Shown: positions 39,101 through 43,874, counted from the first letter of the stretch. The stretch is 64,000 nucleotides of DNA from Yponomeuta sedellus (GCA_934045075.1 OW203721.1:25974181-26038180), one strand, 5' to 3'. Notes: generated by a model from the letters alone, not told the origin. Translations and numbers: made by a program.

Positions 39101-41835
39101 CTAAGTTAGCCTAGGCGACGAGCGCTTCAGTGGGAATTTACAAGGGTTGATATCGATTGCGTACCCGGGTCCGCAGGCGGTACCCGAAGTGCATTGCAAG
39201 CGCGCGACGGACCCGCGGCCGCCGCGACACACGCTCGACCGCTACGGGTACGCGAGGCACGGCCGGGGACAGCCGCCAGGCATGACCCCTCTGCTCGAGG
39301 TGAGCTCTTAGCTCCTGAGGACCGCAGGTGACACTTAGGCAGGTTAGATTAGTCTTTGCTTTCGTGACAGCAACAGATGCAGCTGCAAACAACGGCGAAT
39401 CTTCGCGATGTGAGCTCTCAGCTCTTGAGGACCGCAGGTGACACCTAGTTAGGCAGGTTAGATTAGACATTGCTTTCGTGACAGTGATAGATAGATACAG
39501 CTGCAAAGTACGACGAATCTTCGCAAAATGAGCTCTTAGCTCTTGAAAACTAAAGGGGGCTCTAGGCAGTCTAGATTAGCCTTCGCTTCTTTAACACAGA
39601 CAGATACAGCTGCAAGGAACGCGAAACTCTGCTCGAGGTGAACTCTTAACTCCTGAGGACCGCAGGTGACCTTAGGCAGGTTAAATTAGTCTTTGCTACA
39701 GCTGCAAAGAACGGCGATTCTTCGCGATGTGAGCTCTCAGCTCTTGAGGACCACAGGTGACACTTAGGTGACACAGACAGATACATCTGCAAGGGACTAC
39801 AAATTTTCGGGATGTGGGCTCTTAGCTCTTGAAGACCAAAGGCGGCACTTGAAGGTTAGCTTAGACTCGAGTTGAGCGACACAGCTGTAAGGAACAACAC
39901 TCCTCTTCGAGGTGAACCGTAAGCCCCTGAGGAGAAGCAGATGATACTTGGGCAGGTTGGTTAGACTTAGGTTGCTTGACACACATATAAAATATTCTCC
40001 GATTTCACACCAGTAATTCTGTTAACTGGGTTTTTCTGTATTATTTACTTTTTATGTTGTAAAACAATAGCTTCATGGTTACGTACGAAATATATAAAAA
40101 ATTCGTCGTCCGCTTTGTCATAGATTAACTCTCTATTCCAATGAACCGTTTTCAGCACAAATTCACAAAGTTAATGAAATGAAAAGGTTTTATTCAACGT
40201 AGCGCAGATACTACGGCTTAATGAACGTTACAAGTCAAACTAGGTGTCCATTTCAAAATCTGGATCATTTTGGAGAAAAAATGGACAAAAAAACTCCAAA
40301 CTTAGTCTTTTCAAATTCCTTAATTAACAGAATTTACACAGATTCTACAAAACTCGTGAATTTTACATGCTTGAATTCCAAACATCATTGTCATCTAAAT
40401 AATCCTTAATATTATAGTAGCTCTTTTGGCACAAAAGTGTACTTTACACATTTTTTGAACCGCGCTTCAGTCAAACTTAATATATCTTCAGAGATTTTAT
40501 TGTAGAAGCGTATACAATGCCCATGAAGGATGTATTAACCTTTGCCAGCCTAAATCTTGGGATCAAAAGTTTATGTTTATTTCTAGTATTTACATTATGT
40601 TGGCTACCTGCAGTTTTAAAGTTGCTAATATTTTTCCTGACATACATAATATTTTCAAGTTATTCATAGCCTCCTAAGCCCTGGCGTCCCAGAAATAGAA
40701 CATCACGAATAACTTTCTTAATTCACTCCTAATGATTTAGTAGGAAGTCCGGAAAACATTACTGTTCTAGGTCCAATATTTTCCTTATAATTTTTTGGAC
40801 AAGAAGAAGAAAAAGTTCCTCAAAATCTACGTCTTTCTAGAAGACTTACAGTAAAGGTTACCTCCAGGGCTTAGGAGGCTAAAAGGCGCTTACAGGCGTG
40901 TCCATAGAATAACCGGTATACAGCTGTCAACATTAATCTGTGCTGAGCAAGATTTGACAGACGTGCCCCTCTTCTTGTATGTGCACGCGTGTAAGCACCA
41001 TCTTTGAAGTGCTTTGTGAATTTGTGCTGAAAACGGCTCGTTGGAGTTGAAATTCATTTTGTATTGGGGCCTCTAGACGGCCTACACTTTTTGTGAAATA
41101 TTTGGCTACACTATATCCCGAAAATACAAAATGCATTTTAATGCAGCACATGGCTGGAAAATCTATATCCCGGCCATTCCCGGCAACATTTCTACAACAG
41201 TATATGGCCCAATATTTTGTCTTTACACGGGCTACATACATAAACACGAACGAACCAAGGAGAAACTAAACAAACACGAACATAGCTCTAGTCGAACAAA
41301 TCGCGAAATCATGAAAAAGGGACGCACTTAGGCCGTAAAGCGAGACAGGCTGAGAAAATATTGCAGTATTTTCGATTGCAAAGCGATCGTTCCGGCCAAA
41401 TGGCTGGGATACTAAAAATTTATCGGATACACAAAAAATATGTCACAATATATATCTCGCTAAAAATATTGCCAAATATTTCATAGTCTAGCCGTAAATG
41501 ATGGCTGATGCTACCGGTCACACATTTGCAGCTACATATTTTCGTGAAAATATGGCTCGTCTAGAGGCCCCATTAGTAAAACAAAAATATTTACTTCCTT
41601 TCACAAACGCAGTGCATGTTTGTTTTTAAATTTTTTTTTTTACGTTGTGTTTGTATTCTCTCATTGTACTGTGTTTTAAGTGAATAAATTATTTCAATTC
41701 AATACTTTACTCGGCATATATTATTTGCCTTATCCGACACAGGCTTGTGTTCGTGCGCAGGTGGTGCTCAGGATCCTGACTTCGATGGATCCGCGCACTG
41801 CGCAGCCTCCGGGTCATCAGTTGGGCTACCATTAA
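12086..41835 (+). CDS. Tcf25: TCF25/NULP1 homologue (ribosome quality control factor), 12 coding exons
   Basis: Exons are 12086-12196, 29722-29877, 30519-30718, 31715-31800, 32839-33020, 33395-33505, 34168-34483, 35334-35478, 36683-36824, 38287-38397, 39177-39299 and 41761-41835. All introns are GT-AG and phases agree throughout, giving 1758 nt or 585 residues. The order matches the TCF25 family: an acidic N-terminus, a Lys/Arg tract (residues 60-75), the ELRHINANNEMKRMFG block, VAYFVFDHGPEYQ, a helical-repeat core with ENR, RTALELAKMLLNLDP and LLIIDTLALRA, then FPTVCHQML, LTKFYCQMSWSKW and a short C-terminus. Vertebrate TCF25 is about 676 residues. The family (yeast Rqc1) works with Ltn1 and 60S subunits in clearing stalled nascent chains; that role is by homology. 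The NRFELIN-type motif expected between exons 1 and 2 was not found, so a small exon may be missing from this model. Confidence 0.92.
12625..12743 (+). repeat. 43-bp tandem repeat, 2.7 copies, each containing a hairpin
   Basis: Units start at 12625, 12668 and 12711. Each full unit holds AAATTGTATTT and its reverse AAATACAATTT. The copies look identical, so the array is recent. It lies in TCF25 intron 1. Confidence 0.9.
13077..13118 (-). repeat. TAGAA microsatellite, 3' tail of the CR1-like LINE
   Basis: Eight or so TAGAA units sit at the 3' end of the LINE; on the element's own strand the unit is TTCTA. Confidence 0.9.
13541..13600 (+). repeat. GT microsatellite and G run in the LINE 3' UTR
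   Basis: A GT array is interrupted once by AT and ends in ten G. It lies directly downstream of the ORF2 stop on the element's strand. Confidence 0.95.
13601..16693 (-). pseudogene. CR1-like ORF2: APE endonuclease plus reverse transcriptase, one in-frame stop
   Basis: ORF2 starts at ATG 16693-16691. Endonuclease motifs appear in order: LLTFNIRSI, VIVLTECWL, GIYRSPS, LILCGDINIDIL, TCLDHIFIR and VTDHDLAMIG. The RT follows: SPIHKVGPKDIPSNYRPISL, FGFRQGKSAEDA, VFLDLAKAFDTVSIP, GVPQGSILGPTL, then after a single TAA at 14525-14527 in the same frame AYMNDVVD and CYADDTAIL. The C-terminus (VRQLYILRSVL, TRSAFAQRFSHFL) ends at 13601. Length is about 1030 codons, normal for the clade. The stop falls between the GVPQG box and the YADD catalytic box, so a read product would lack the active site. 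Otherwise the frame is open for about 3.1 kb. Confidence 0.92.
16870..17892 (-). CDS. CR1-like ORF1 (zinc finger plus coiled coil), 5' truncated
   Basis: The frame begins without a start codon just inside the 5' hairpin (IKDKKQRLCCVTC). It has a PHD-like cysteine set: CCVTC, CILC and, after a spacer, WLCPGCQC. A long coiled coil follows (TKEIRLLRKDMVELKDQF to KQTISEQEQ). The C-terminal region (NEIEILGIPETGNENL, WVTRAGP, PVVMKLLRRSKKDEIL, NERLTKHNRYLF) resembles the nucleic-acid-binding ORF1 end of insect LINEs. ORF1 normally coats element RNA. It stops at 16870, 176 bases before the ORF2 start. Confidence 0.8.
   Translation of the reverse strand, partial: KDKKQRLCCVTCKQKYCILCANISYTTLSTMDEQSKARWLCPGCQCKQRVIRDADTPVRDPGRQQIVYTSPSANDTTGDHNVTHRSKERFESASVSTEESRSDLADLTKEIRLLRKDMVELKDQFLTVTSSLAECNLRIADYEKKDAIHERQITSLLATISELKQTISEQEQAALKNEIEILGIPETGNENLHHIALLTATKIGVDLSDTEIDWVTRAGPRHRPVATGGGLEMSGSFPRPVVMKLLRRSKKDEILKAAKARRNLSSNDIVKGSDNKVYINERLTKHNRYLFRETRQRASLHGFQYNWVRNGQILVRKADKKPSIRIRNMDDLDQHVGYAS
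17877..17920. repeat. Perfect 20-bp hairpin at the 5' end of the CR1-like LINE
   Basis: GCTGTTTCTTGTCCTTTATG at 17877-17896 is followed after TCTG by its exact reverse complement at 17901-17920. One arm is ORF1 coding sequence, so the other is an inverted copy made at the truncated 5' end. Confidence 0.95.
18311..18425 (+). repeat. Interspersed repeat family B, copy 1
   Basis: It shares the words CGTGAT-CGAATCCT, CTACGCCTGCGCAG and ATAAAGGTCC with copies at 20035 and 22975. Its class is unknown. Confidence 0.65.
18600..18915 (+). repeat. Low-copy insect-type interspersed repeat, class unsure
   Basis: CTGACTGACTGACTCGC-like and CCCGCGATTCCGTCCGCGTG words resemble repeats widespread in Lepidoptera, perhaps Helitron-like. 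I found no diagnostic terminal hairpin. Confidence 0.35.
19120..19380 (-). mobile_element. tRNA-derived SINE (family 2)
   Basis: Read on the minus strand, the head has an A box in GGCGCAGCGGTTTGGC and a B box in GGGTTCGATCCCCGG. It is followed by a body and a tail rich in TATT repeats. This head differs from SINE family 1 and from the foldback family. Confidence 0.7.
19500..19600 (+). repeat. Interspersed repeat family B, 3' part
   Basis: GCTTGCATCCAGATC and CGCAGTAAACGTTT are shared with the copy at 20035-20440. Confidence 0.55.
19640..19858 (+). repeat. Helitron-like interspersed repeat fragment (class unsure)
   Basis: AAACGGCTGAAGCGATTTTG, GGTATGGAGTTAGCTG and the closing GGGCACAGCTAGTA resemble a lepidopteran repeat often labelled non-autonomous Helitron. 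A related block is at 35040-35235. Confidence 0.4.
20035..20440 (+). repeat. Interspersed repeat family B with a nested MITE
   Basis: Family B words surround a MITE at 20286-20404. The CGCAGTAAACGTTT end resumes after it, as in the copy near 19575. Confidence 0.65.
20286..20404. mobile_element. 119-bp MITE, family GTAGTACG, copy 1
   Basis: It starts GTAGTACGAC and ends GTACTAC. Subterminal GAGTCGCG and CGCGAGACTC are inverted. The internal TTTCATCGC and ACAAAACGCG words recur in the copy at 62650. Confidence 0.75.
20738..20765. repeat. 12-bp hairpin
   Basis: GGAAATTGTATA and TATACAATTTCC are separated by a four-base A/T loop. Confidence 0.8.
20800..20885 (+). mobile_element. RTE-like LINE 3' end fragment
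   Basis: GGGGATTATGGGCATTACCC and GGGGAGGGCTATGTCCAGCA match the other RTE 3' ends in the window. Confidence 0.65.
20910..20956. repeat. tRNA B-box-bearing perfect hairpin
   Basis: CTTAGTGGAAATCGAACCCA at 20910-20929 pairs exactly with 20937-20956 across GAGGTCG. Each arm holds a T-arm-like GGTTCGATTTCC, so a tRNA 3' half is present in both directions. Confidence 0.9.
21157..21265 (-). mobile_element. LINE 3' end fragment
   Basis: TACGTTTATTGCACACAA followed by GGCGGACTTAATGC and GCATTTTCTATCAGTCAACC resembles the 3' end of a common lepidopteran non-LTR element, inserted on the minus strand. Confidence 0.5.
21266..22033. other. AT-rich intron sequence with no recognised feature
   Basis: This is TCF25 intron 1 sequence rich in TATA words near 21330-21440. 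I see no gene. Confidence 0.4.
22046..22164 (+). mobile_element. Foldback tRNA-derived SINE, copy F1 (119 bp)
   Basis: It is flanked by a 12-bp target duplication, TTCCATAATGTT, at 22034-22045 and 22165-22176. The left arm (AAAACCTATTTAGAGGC, CTAAAAATTACACCC) is the reverse of the right arm (AATTTTTAGCCTC, TAAATAGGTTTT). Only a trace of the tRNA head (CCATGCCGGGAT) remains in the loop. The shared tail TTGTTCCTTAGCACGGGTTA and an A-rich end close the copy. Confidence 0.9.
22794..22918 (-). mobile_element. Foldback tRNA-derived SINE, copy F2 (125 bp)
   Basis: The 12-bp target duplication TGAATAACCCTT lies at 22782-22793 and 22919-22930. The shared tail is on the left, so this copy is on the minus strand. 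The arms TTAAAAACCTAATT and AATTAGGTTTTTAA pair exactly, both carrying AATTAGG where other copies have AAATAGG. The B box GGTTCGAATCC sits in the loop. Confidence 0.9.
22975..23190 (+). repeat. Interspersed repeat family B, copy 3
   Basis: It shares CACGTGATTCG, CTACGCCTGCGCAGTTCG, ATAAAGGTCC and the GCCTACATCCGGATCTACC end with the other copies. Confidence 0.65.
23191..23776. other. Intron sequence, GC-richer around 23400-23510
   Basis: There is no recognised gene. The GC-rich part (CGCCGCGCGCCGCGCCCC and neighbours) stands out from the AT-rich surroundings but carries no frame I recognise. Confidence 0.35.
24090..26660 (-). CDS. DDE transposase with zinc fingers and C-terminal SWIM domain (two exons)
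   Basis: Exon 1 is 26660-26505 and exon 2 is 26003-24090. The donor CTGGAG/GTTTGT and acceptor TTTTCAG join in phase 0, giving about 689 residues. A CxxC in exon 1 (CVMC) and one in exon 2 (CYRC) may form one zinc site across the splice. A Pro/Glu/Gln repeat follows, then a C-x4-C...C-x2-H finger (CIFHGC to CHDH), an HTH region (DPRTTLGILLTKLRTGEPNA), and a DDE_Tnp_4-type core with Asp in IICDGTYIY, Asp in VFILDRGFRDS and Glu in VVEVVNGRFKRDF. Near the end CTCLTGRRTIGSCAH fits the SWIM pattern CxCxnCxH. The protein should bind and cut the element ends. No stop or frameshift is visible. Confidence 0.85.
26296..26382. repeat. 19-bp inverted repeat inside the transposase intron
   Basis: GAAGACGTAAAAGTGAAAA at 26296-26314 is the exact reverse complement of 26364-26382. 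Just upstream (26172-26262) are further GGTTGCGGTTTT and AAAACCGCAACC inversions. This could be a nested MITE or a regulatory structure of the transposon. Confidence 0.85.
27207..27604. other. Intron sequence with no recognised feature
   Basis: I see nothing I can support here beyond AT-rich intron sequence. Confidence 0.4.
27605..27985 (-). mobile_element. tRNA-derived SINE (family 1)
   Basis: This is the minus-strand counterpart of the copy at 10619. It shares the TTTCCTCACGATGTTTTCC block, GGTACATGCCCGCACTGGGG and a reversed B box in GGATTGAACC. Confidence 0.8.
28362..28430. repeat. Near-perfect 69-bp palindrome (33-bp arms)
   Basis: The arm from TCAAGGCCGGCGCAGACGAG through TTGTCCC at 28362-28394 is followed by CAA and its exact reverse complement at 28398-28430. 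The same end sequence (GTCCCTCGTCTGCGCAGGCC) recurs at 28735-28757. Confidence 0.95.
28364..28757. mobile_element. MITE-like element with AAGGCC.GCGCAGACGAGGGAC ends
   Basis: The left end AAGGCCGGCGCAGACGAGGG and the right end, read in reverse, AAGGCCTGCGCAGACGAGGG, bound about 394 bp. The palindrome at the left may be a second, minimal element. I found no convincing target duplication. Confidence 0.55.
28770..28885 (-). mobile_element. RTE-like LINE 3' end fragment
   Basis: CAAGCGCCACGTTGTGC, GGGGGTAATACCCACAATCC and CGCTGGGCATGC match the RTE 3' blocks at 6.3 and 20.8 kb in reverse. Confidence 0.6.
28985..29620 (-). mobile_element. LINE 3' fragment (jockey/CR1-like RT C-terminus)
   Basis: On the minus strand the translation has QKRVIRFIYKLGSRDSLRDF, NILTVASQYIYENIMYVRKN and TRNKHKLLFPLFRLAKVN, which is the C-terminal region of insect LINE reverse transcriptases. 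A 3' UTR continues to ATGAAATGAAAAGG at 28985. A second copy lies at 40173 and a third 3' UTR piece at 59578. It is 5' truncated, in TCF25 intron 1. Confidence 0.8.
29722..29877 (+). CDS. Tcf25: TCF25 exon 2 (residues 38-89)
   Basis: The exon follows GCCTTTGACAG and ends AGC/GTACGT, phase 0. It codes an acidic stretch (SAEEPEEAPPEP) then VKKKRNNKKKRKSPK, matching the Lys-rich tract of TCF25. The upstream boundary could lie six bases later (TTAGAG as acceptor). Confidence 0.85.
30133..30280 (+). mobile_element. Foldback tRNA-derived SINE, copy F3
   Basis: A TAGTGATT direct repeat flanks it (30125-30132, 30281-30288). The outer arms TTTTAAAAAACATAT and ATATGTTTTTTAAAA pair, both with ATATG where others have AATAGG. 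An inner perfect hairpin, CGACCTCTGGCACGG/CCGTGCCAGAGGTCG at 30148-30181, duplicates the anticodon-arm region. The B box GGGTTCGAGTCCC and shared tail GCACGGGTTAGTGC are present. Confidence 0.85.
30519..30718 (+). CDS. Tcf25: TCF25 exon 3 (residues 90-156)
   Basis: It contains QLDEVARSVLEVNQLLGEP and the conserved FMLVELRHINANNEMKRMFG, equivalent to VEHRHLNPDTELKRYFG of vertebrate TCF25. The acceptor may be at 30518 or 30521. It ends AAAAG/GTTAGT in phase 2. Confidence 0.92.
30786..31092 (-). repeat. Interspersed repeat family A, copy in intron 3
   Basis: This is a long minus-strand copy, from GCAACACAGGCGCGGTCAGG to CCCCAGCAGTGGGGACATAC, sharing all main blocks of the family. Confidence 0.75.
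31471..31506 (+). repeat. CT microsatellite
   Basis: There are about 18 CT units. A looser CTCT-rich tract lies at 31160-31202. Confidence 0.95.
31715..31800 (+). CDS. Tcf25: TCF25 exon 4 (residues 156-185)
   Basis: The exon follows TTTTCCAG and codes RRIRHTNIRLLKKFIVVPLE and DYVDMFKPV. It ends GTCG/GTAAGT in phase 1. It bridges the ELRHIN block and the GLTMSV block. Confidence 0.9.
31855..32100. mobile_element. Two facing RTE-like LINE 3' ends
   Basis: 31855-31960 is the reverse of an RTE 3' coding end (GCCATAGCGCCCTGTCTTCA). From about 31985 a different RTE 3' end runs forward (GAGAGGCCTAGATCCAGCAG). Confidence 0.6.
32522..32720 (+). mobile_element. tRNA-derived SINE (family 1)
   Basis: The head GGTGGTAGCGGAGCGGTGTA, a B-box-like GGGAGTTCAAACCCC, then GCATGTACCAATGAC and GAAGGAAAACATCGTAAGGA match the copy at 10619. 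It lies in TCF25 intron 4. Confidence 0.7.
32839..33020 (+). CDS. Tcf25: TCF25 exon 5 (residues 185-245)
   Basis: It codes GLTMSVSRREGGVAYFVFDH then GPEYQRLHRRFLD, aligned with [20 protein letters not shown] and SEEYQ of TCF25, and ends HHVEAMIE. The donor GAG/GTGACG is weak, and a GT array begins about 24 bases downstream. Confidence 0.93.
33045..33110 (+). repeat. GT microsatellite just after the exon 5 donor
   Basis: About 33 GT units run directly into GTAAGT at 33110, a consensus splice donor. Confidence 0.95.
33395..33505 (+). CDS. Tcf25: TCF25 exon 6 (residues 246-282)
   Basis: CADLFFSMEDNTNGSEFVKQ then TVAYLQYVAHPSFLPVD aligns without gaps to the DACRFQEDQ...HPLFS segment of TCF25, although divergent. 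The flanks are CCCACAG and GTGAGT, phase 0 on both sides. Confidence 0.85.
33506..34167 (+). other. TCF25 intron 6, no embedded feature recognised
   Basis: It contains a short direct duplication, GCTCAGACTATGTATGACAA, near 33555-33600. I see no other feature. Confidence 0.5.
34168..34483 (+). CDS. Tcf25: TCF25 exon 7 (residues 283-388)
   Basis: This is the longest exon and the best conserved. AAVRLEYSVLENRIFHIAIL, CHRTALELAKMLLNLDPSDP and LAVLLIIDTLALRAWEHEWL match the helical-repeat core of TCF25 (CRLDYRRPENR, RTALEYCKLILSLEP, LLLIDHLALRA). It ends GAAC/GTAAGT in phase 1. Confidence 0.95.
34585..34830 (+). mobile_element. RTE-like LINE 3' end (RT C-terminus), intron 7
   Basis: The translation SKRVLEWRPRLGKRSVGRLP, TRWDDDLRKTADRCWMR, a TAA, then AEDRALWRSLGEDYVQQW is the C-terminal tail of RTE-clade LINEs. 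The copy at 37925 reads Q where this one has the stop. Confidence 0.85.
34955..35235 (+). repeat. Short RTE 3' end followed by a Helitron-like repeat
   Basis: GAGAAGCCTATATCCAGCAG at about 34989 is an RTE 3' end. From 35040 TAATATTATAAATGCCAAAG, GGATGAAATTCGGCACAGAG and TACTTTTTATCCCGG resemble a lepidopteran repeat often called Helitron-like. Confidence 0.5.
35334..35478 (+). CDS. Tcf25: TCF25 exon 8 (residues 388-436)
   Basis: It codes TSEATTLLEDALLDFPTVCH, QMLRAASQRI and ANHPLFGERATLT, aligned with the ASLLIQQALTMFPGVLLPLL and SSHRFFG segments of TCF25. It ends CTCAC/GTGAGT in phase 2. Confidence 0.92.
35533..35685 (+). mobile_element. tRNA-derived SINE monomer of the foldback family (153 bp)
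   Basis: An exact 13-bp target duplication, ATAACTAAACCTA, flanks it (35520-35532, 35686-35698). It is the plain, non-foldback form: leader ATACAGAGAATATTG, A box in TTAGCTCAGTTGG, B box in GGTTCGAATCC, then the AATTTTTAGC and AATAGGTTTC end. It lies in TCF25 intron 8. Confidence 0.92.
35912..36255 (+). repeat. Interspersed repeat family A, long copy in intron 8
   Basis: This is the fullest copy in the window, from CAACCCTTGTATGTCCCCAC to AGTGATTGATTCCAATCACT. It is a useful reference for the family. Confidence 0.8.
36683..36824 (+). CDS. Tcf25: TCF25 exon 9 (residues 436-483)
   Basis: TKRTLTELTKFYCQMSWSKW and NEPNVMKWFLKSCSDLANKY align with LSQLVNLYLGRSHFLWKEP and MSWLEENVHEVL of TCF25. 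It ends CAG/GTAACA, phase 0. Confidence 0.92.
37009..37494. mobile_element. PIF/Harbinger-like MITE, 486 bp, in intron 9
   Basis: The ends AGGAAGGCCAA and, in reverse, AGGAAGGCCAA extend as imperfect TIRs of about 38 bp (GAGACGAGA, AAGAATGTAAACAAA). TAA flanks both sides (37006-37008, 37495-37497), the 3-bp TWA target typical of Harbinger. There is no transposase. Confidence 0.85.
37925..38175 (+). mobile_element. RTE-like LINE 3' end (RT C-terminus), intron 9
   Basis: EWRPRLRKRSVGRPPTRWGD, DLRKTAGRCWMRQAEDRALW and RSLGEGYVQQ end the frame. It is the same family as 34585, less damaged here, with a short AAG-rich tail. Confidence 0.85.
38287..38397 (+). CDS. Tcf25: TCF25 exon 10 (residues 484-520)
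   Basis: RRGLYQQTPDEVQRHLCVIK aligns with [20 protein letters not shown] of TCF25. It is bounded by TTGCAG and GTGAGT, phase 0. Confidence 0.92.
38700..38880 (-). mobile_element. tRNA-derived SINE (family 1), partial
   Basis: The reversed body (AAGGTTTCCTTACGCTGTTT), GGTACATGCC, a reversed B-box region in GTTTCGAACCC and a head ending GCTCCGCTACCACCGC match family 1. Confidence 0.7.
38893..39150 (+). repeat. Interspersed repeat family A, rearranged
   Basis: Blocks of family A occur but in a shortened order (CCCAACCCGGACTTGGCCCC, then GCCCGGACATGGCTTAACGA). It ends 27 bases before exon 11. Confidence 0.6.
39177..39299 (+). CDS. Tcf25: TCF25 exon 11 (residues 521-561)
   Basis: The exon codes DPRPPRHTLDRYGYARHGRG and PPGMTPLLE, weakly like the DPLPPSDTIYSYVRPER region of TCF25. 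It is much more GC-rich than the surrounding introns. The donor GAG/GTGAGC is also the first base block of a minisatellite. Confidence 0.8.
39300..39990 (+). repeat. Minisatellite starting at the exon 11 donor, seven degenerate units
   Basis: Units begin with TGAGCTCTTAGCTC-like words at 39301, 39411, 39529, 39639, 39730, 39815 and 39913, so the spacing is 85-118 bp. Shared words are CTTGAGGACCGCAGGTGACA, GGCAGGTTAGATTAG and ACAGCTGCAA. Unit 4 and unit 7 also repeat the exon end CTCGAGGTGAA. Confidence 0.88.
40173..40645 (-). mobile_element. LINE 3' fragment, second copy of the 28985 family
   Basis: It starts ATGAAATGAAAAGGTTTTAT and repeats the 3' UTR and the C-terminal coding end of the 28985 copy with some gaps. 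It lies in TCF25 intron 11. Confidence 0.8.
40668..40880. mobile_element. 213-bp MITE-like element, intron 11
   Basis: AGCCTCCTAAGCCCTGG at 40668-40684 is the exact reverse complement of 40864-40880. There is no coding capacity. No clear target duplication was found. Confidence 0.75.
41066..41571. mobile_element. 506-bp MITE with GGGGCCTCTAGACG ends, intron 11
   Basis: The left end GGGGCCTCTAGACG at 41066-41079 is the exact reverse complement of 41558-41571. ATT flanks both sides as a possible 3-bp target duplication. The subterminal sequence is also loosely inverted (AAATATTTGGCTAC and its counterpart). Confidence 0.8.
41761..41835 (+). CDS. Tcf25: TCF25 exon 12 (C-terminus and stop)
   Basis: VVLRILTSMDPRTAQPPGHQ and LGYH then TAA. 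The first part may equal the LMLAVRDMMANF helix of vertebrate TCF25. The acidic end of the vertebrate protein is absent. The acceptor GTGCGCAG is acceptable. Confidence 0.75.
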   Translation: MVLRILTSMDPRTAQPPGHQLGYH

Positions 41836-42200
41836 CGCGCGTTCCAGTCTGGGTGCAACATAGCAGTTTTCACAGCATCTTCGACGCTAGCTAGGACAGA
41901 GTAGCAGTGCTACTGGCTGCCCCCGTCCTGTATTTATTGAGCTACATATTATGATAATCTGTGTTTATAAACTTTTTGTATGTTTACTTTTTACCCCGTG
42001 TAATGTTGTTTTTCGTTGTTGTATAATTTGTATCATGACTTCTTGAGTTTTTTGTATTTTTCGGCGATCGGCCTCCTCTAACACCGGGTAGCCTTACGTC
42101 TGGTTGATCTTAAAGCTTCTGTTACGTGTAATATGCTGCCTCGCTCGCACCACTTAAGTTTTTTAGTGATTTTAATAACATTAGTGTTCTTTTAATAAAA
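41836..42200 (+). terminator. TCF25 3' UTR with poly(A) signal
   Basis: The first AATAAA after the stop is at 42194-42199, followed by a TTGTCTGAGGG context; another AATAAA is at 42288. Cleavage probably follows one of these. Confidence 0.5.
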
Positions 42201-42629
42201 GTTGTCTGAGGGTATGATAGATAAGAAAATGACGGACATTTTAACTATTTTTGTTTCAAATCCCATTCCCGTTACCCACATTTTTTTAATAAAGTTGTTT
42301 CCATAATTTAAGTTCAGTATCAAATTTTCTTAACAAAAGACACCCCTGGTTTCTCGTACAGTCAAAATCAGTTAAACTGTTGACAGCTTGTCGGTTGCTG
42401 TTTCCGTAAAAATTTGTCCAACTGACAAATGTTAACAGTAGATTAACAGCTTGTTCGTATACGAGAAACGGTGCGTAAGTATATCATTAGAAAAATAATG
42501 TCTTGTATATATTTACGTAATCTTGTTATCTATTAGAGTCTCAGACCATTTATGAAGAGAATACTTATTTTATTGCAATCTTTGAATATTTTATATTTCT
42601 GGGAGCGAGGCAGTATAACAGGTGTAACA

Positions 42630-43280
42630 GGTGCCTTAAGGCGGCTCCTGAAAGAGAGATTCCTACAAAACGCAGATTGGGTTTTATTTACAAGCGACAT
42701 GCCGGATAGCAAAGAAACTTTGCCAATACGTTTAGAGGACACGAATCGAGGTTTCATCGTGCTTAGAGTTGGAAATAAAGTTATCAAAAATAAATTATAG
42801 CCCCATAAGTCTTTTCACAGAAACAACACTCTGGGCTAAATTTCTTTTTGACACGAAAATTCTCACTAACAACAAATTTGGCTTGCATAGTGCTAGGTAG
42901 TCTTTTCTTTCAGCCAACCCGCGTTAATGCGGCATAACAACCTAACCTCCTATATTTTTTCAAGCACTACCCATTCCACTCGCCGCATCAACGTGGGCTA
43001 GCTGGAAGAAAACACTATCATTGTATAAGCTCGCCTATGTAATAGTTTGTTTTTAGTGCAAAAAAAAAATCGTACCAAAAATAAATTATAGATTTAGTAG
43101 TTTCTGTGAAAAGTCTTTTGGGGTTATAATTCATTTTTAATAGGTTTATTTCCAACTCAGCACGATCAAAACTCGATTTGTGTCCTCTAAACGTATTGGC
43201 AAAGTTTCATTGCGATCCGCCATGTCGTTTGTAAATAAAAACCTAACTGCGTTTGTATGGGAATTCCTTATAGACGGAGA
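42630..43280. mobile_element. Long-TIR element (arms about 140-170 bp)
   Basis: The left arm CTTTGCCAATACGTTTAGAG, GGACACGAATCGAGG and TTGGAAATAAA at 42715-42785 is inverted at 43139-43210. Outer parts match too (TACAAACGACATGGCGGATC-like). The left edge TTAAGGCGGC and the related element at 54815 suggest a TTAA-target MITE. The short frame inside is just the arm sequence. Confidence 0.75.
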
Positions 43281-43874
43281 CTCTACACACTAAGTGATTC
43301 TGAAGACATTTTATTGGAAAAAAAATTATATAGCATGCGGTCTGAGCCTTTGCTAAGTAATGGAATTACGGATACACAGGATATTTTTGTGCTTTTATAC
43401 GATTAGTTATCGATGGAGATAATTATCAAATTATAAATCGAAGACTAAGCTTATAATAACAAAAATGCATCAACAACGTTCGTAATTTTATTATCTAAGA
43501 TTATGTACGAGCTATAAAGTTTTTTGCTATAATTTAATTGTTAGAATGAGTGAAAGAGATGGAACGCAGACGTAACACAAGGCTTAAGTTAACGAAGGGA
43601 CACCTGCCTCTTGAGAATCTACGTGATGGGTGCGACCAGGAGCCAATTTCACCTATCTACAATTTGTAGTTCAGTATGAAAATTTGAGGTACATTGCGTA
43701 GCAGAGTGTAATCTTGTTATGATTTTTATTCCATGTGCATCGATGTACATCGAATTTTCCTAGTGAACCATGATTGTAGTTATATGAAAGAGGCGCCAAG
43801 AGCGGGTTTTCCAAGGAAATTTATAAAGTTTACTAGAAATATTTTTAATGTGTAACCATTGTATAAATTATAAC
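43281..43874. other. Intergenic sequence with no recognised feature
   Basis: There is no gene, SINE or TIR pair that I can support. Confidence 0.4.

Noticed and set aside
42552..42800. 82-codon frame
   Set aside because: It is the arm of a long inverted-repeat element; the reversed arm at 43139 shows it is repeat sequence.
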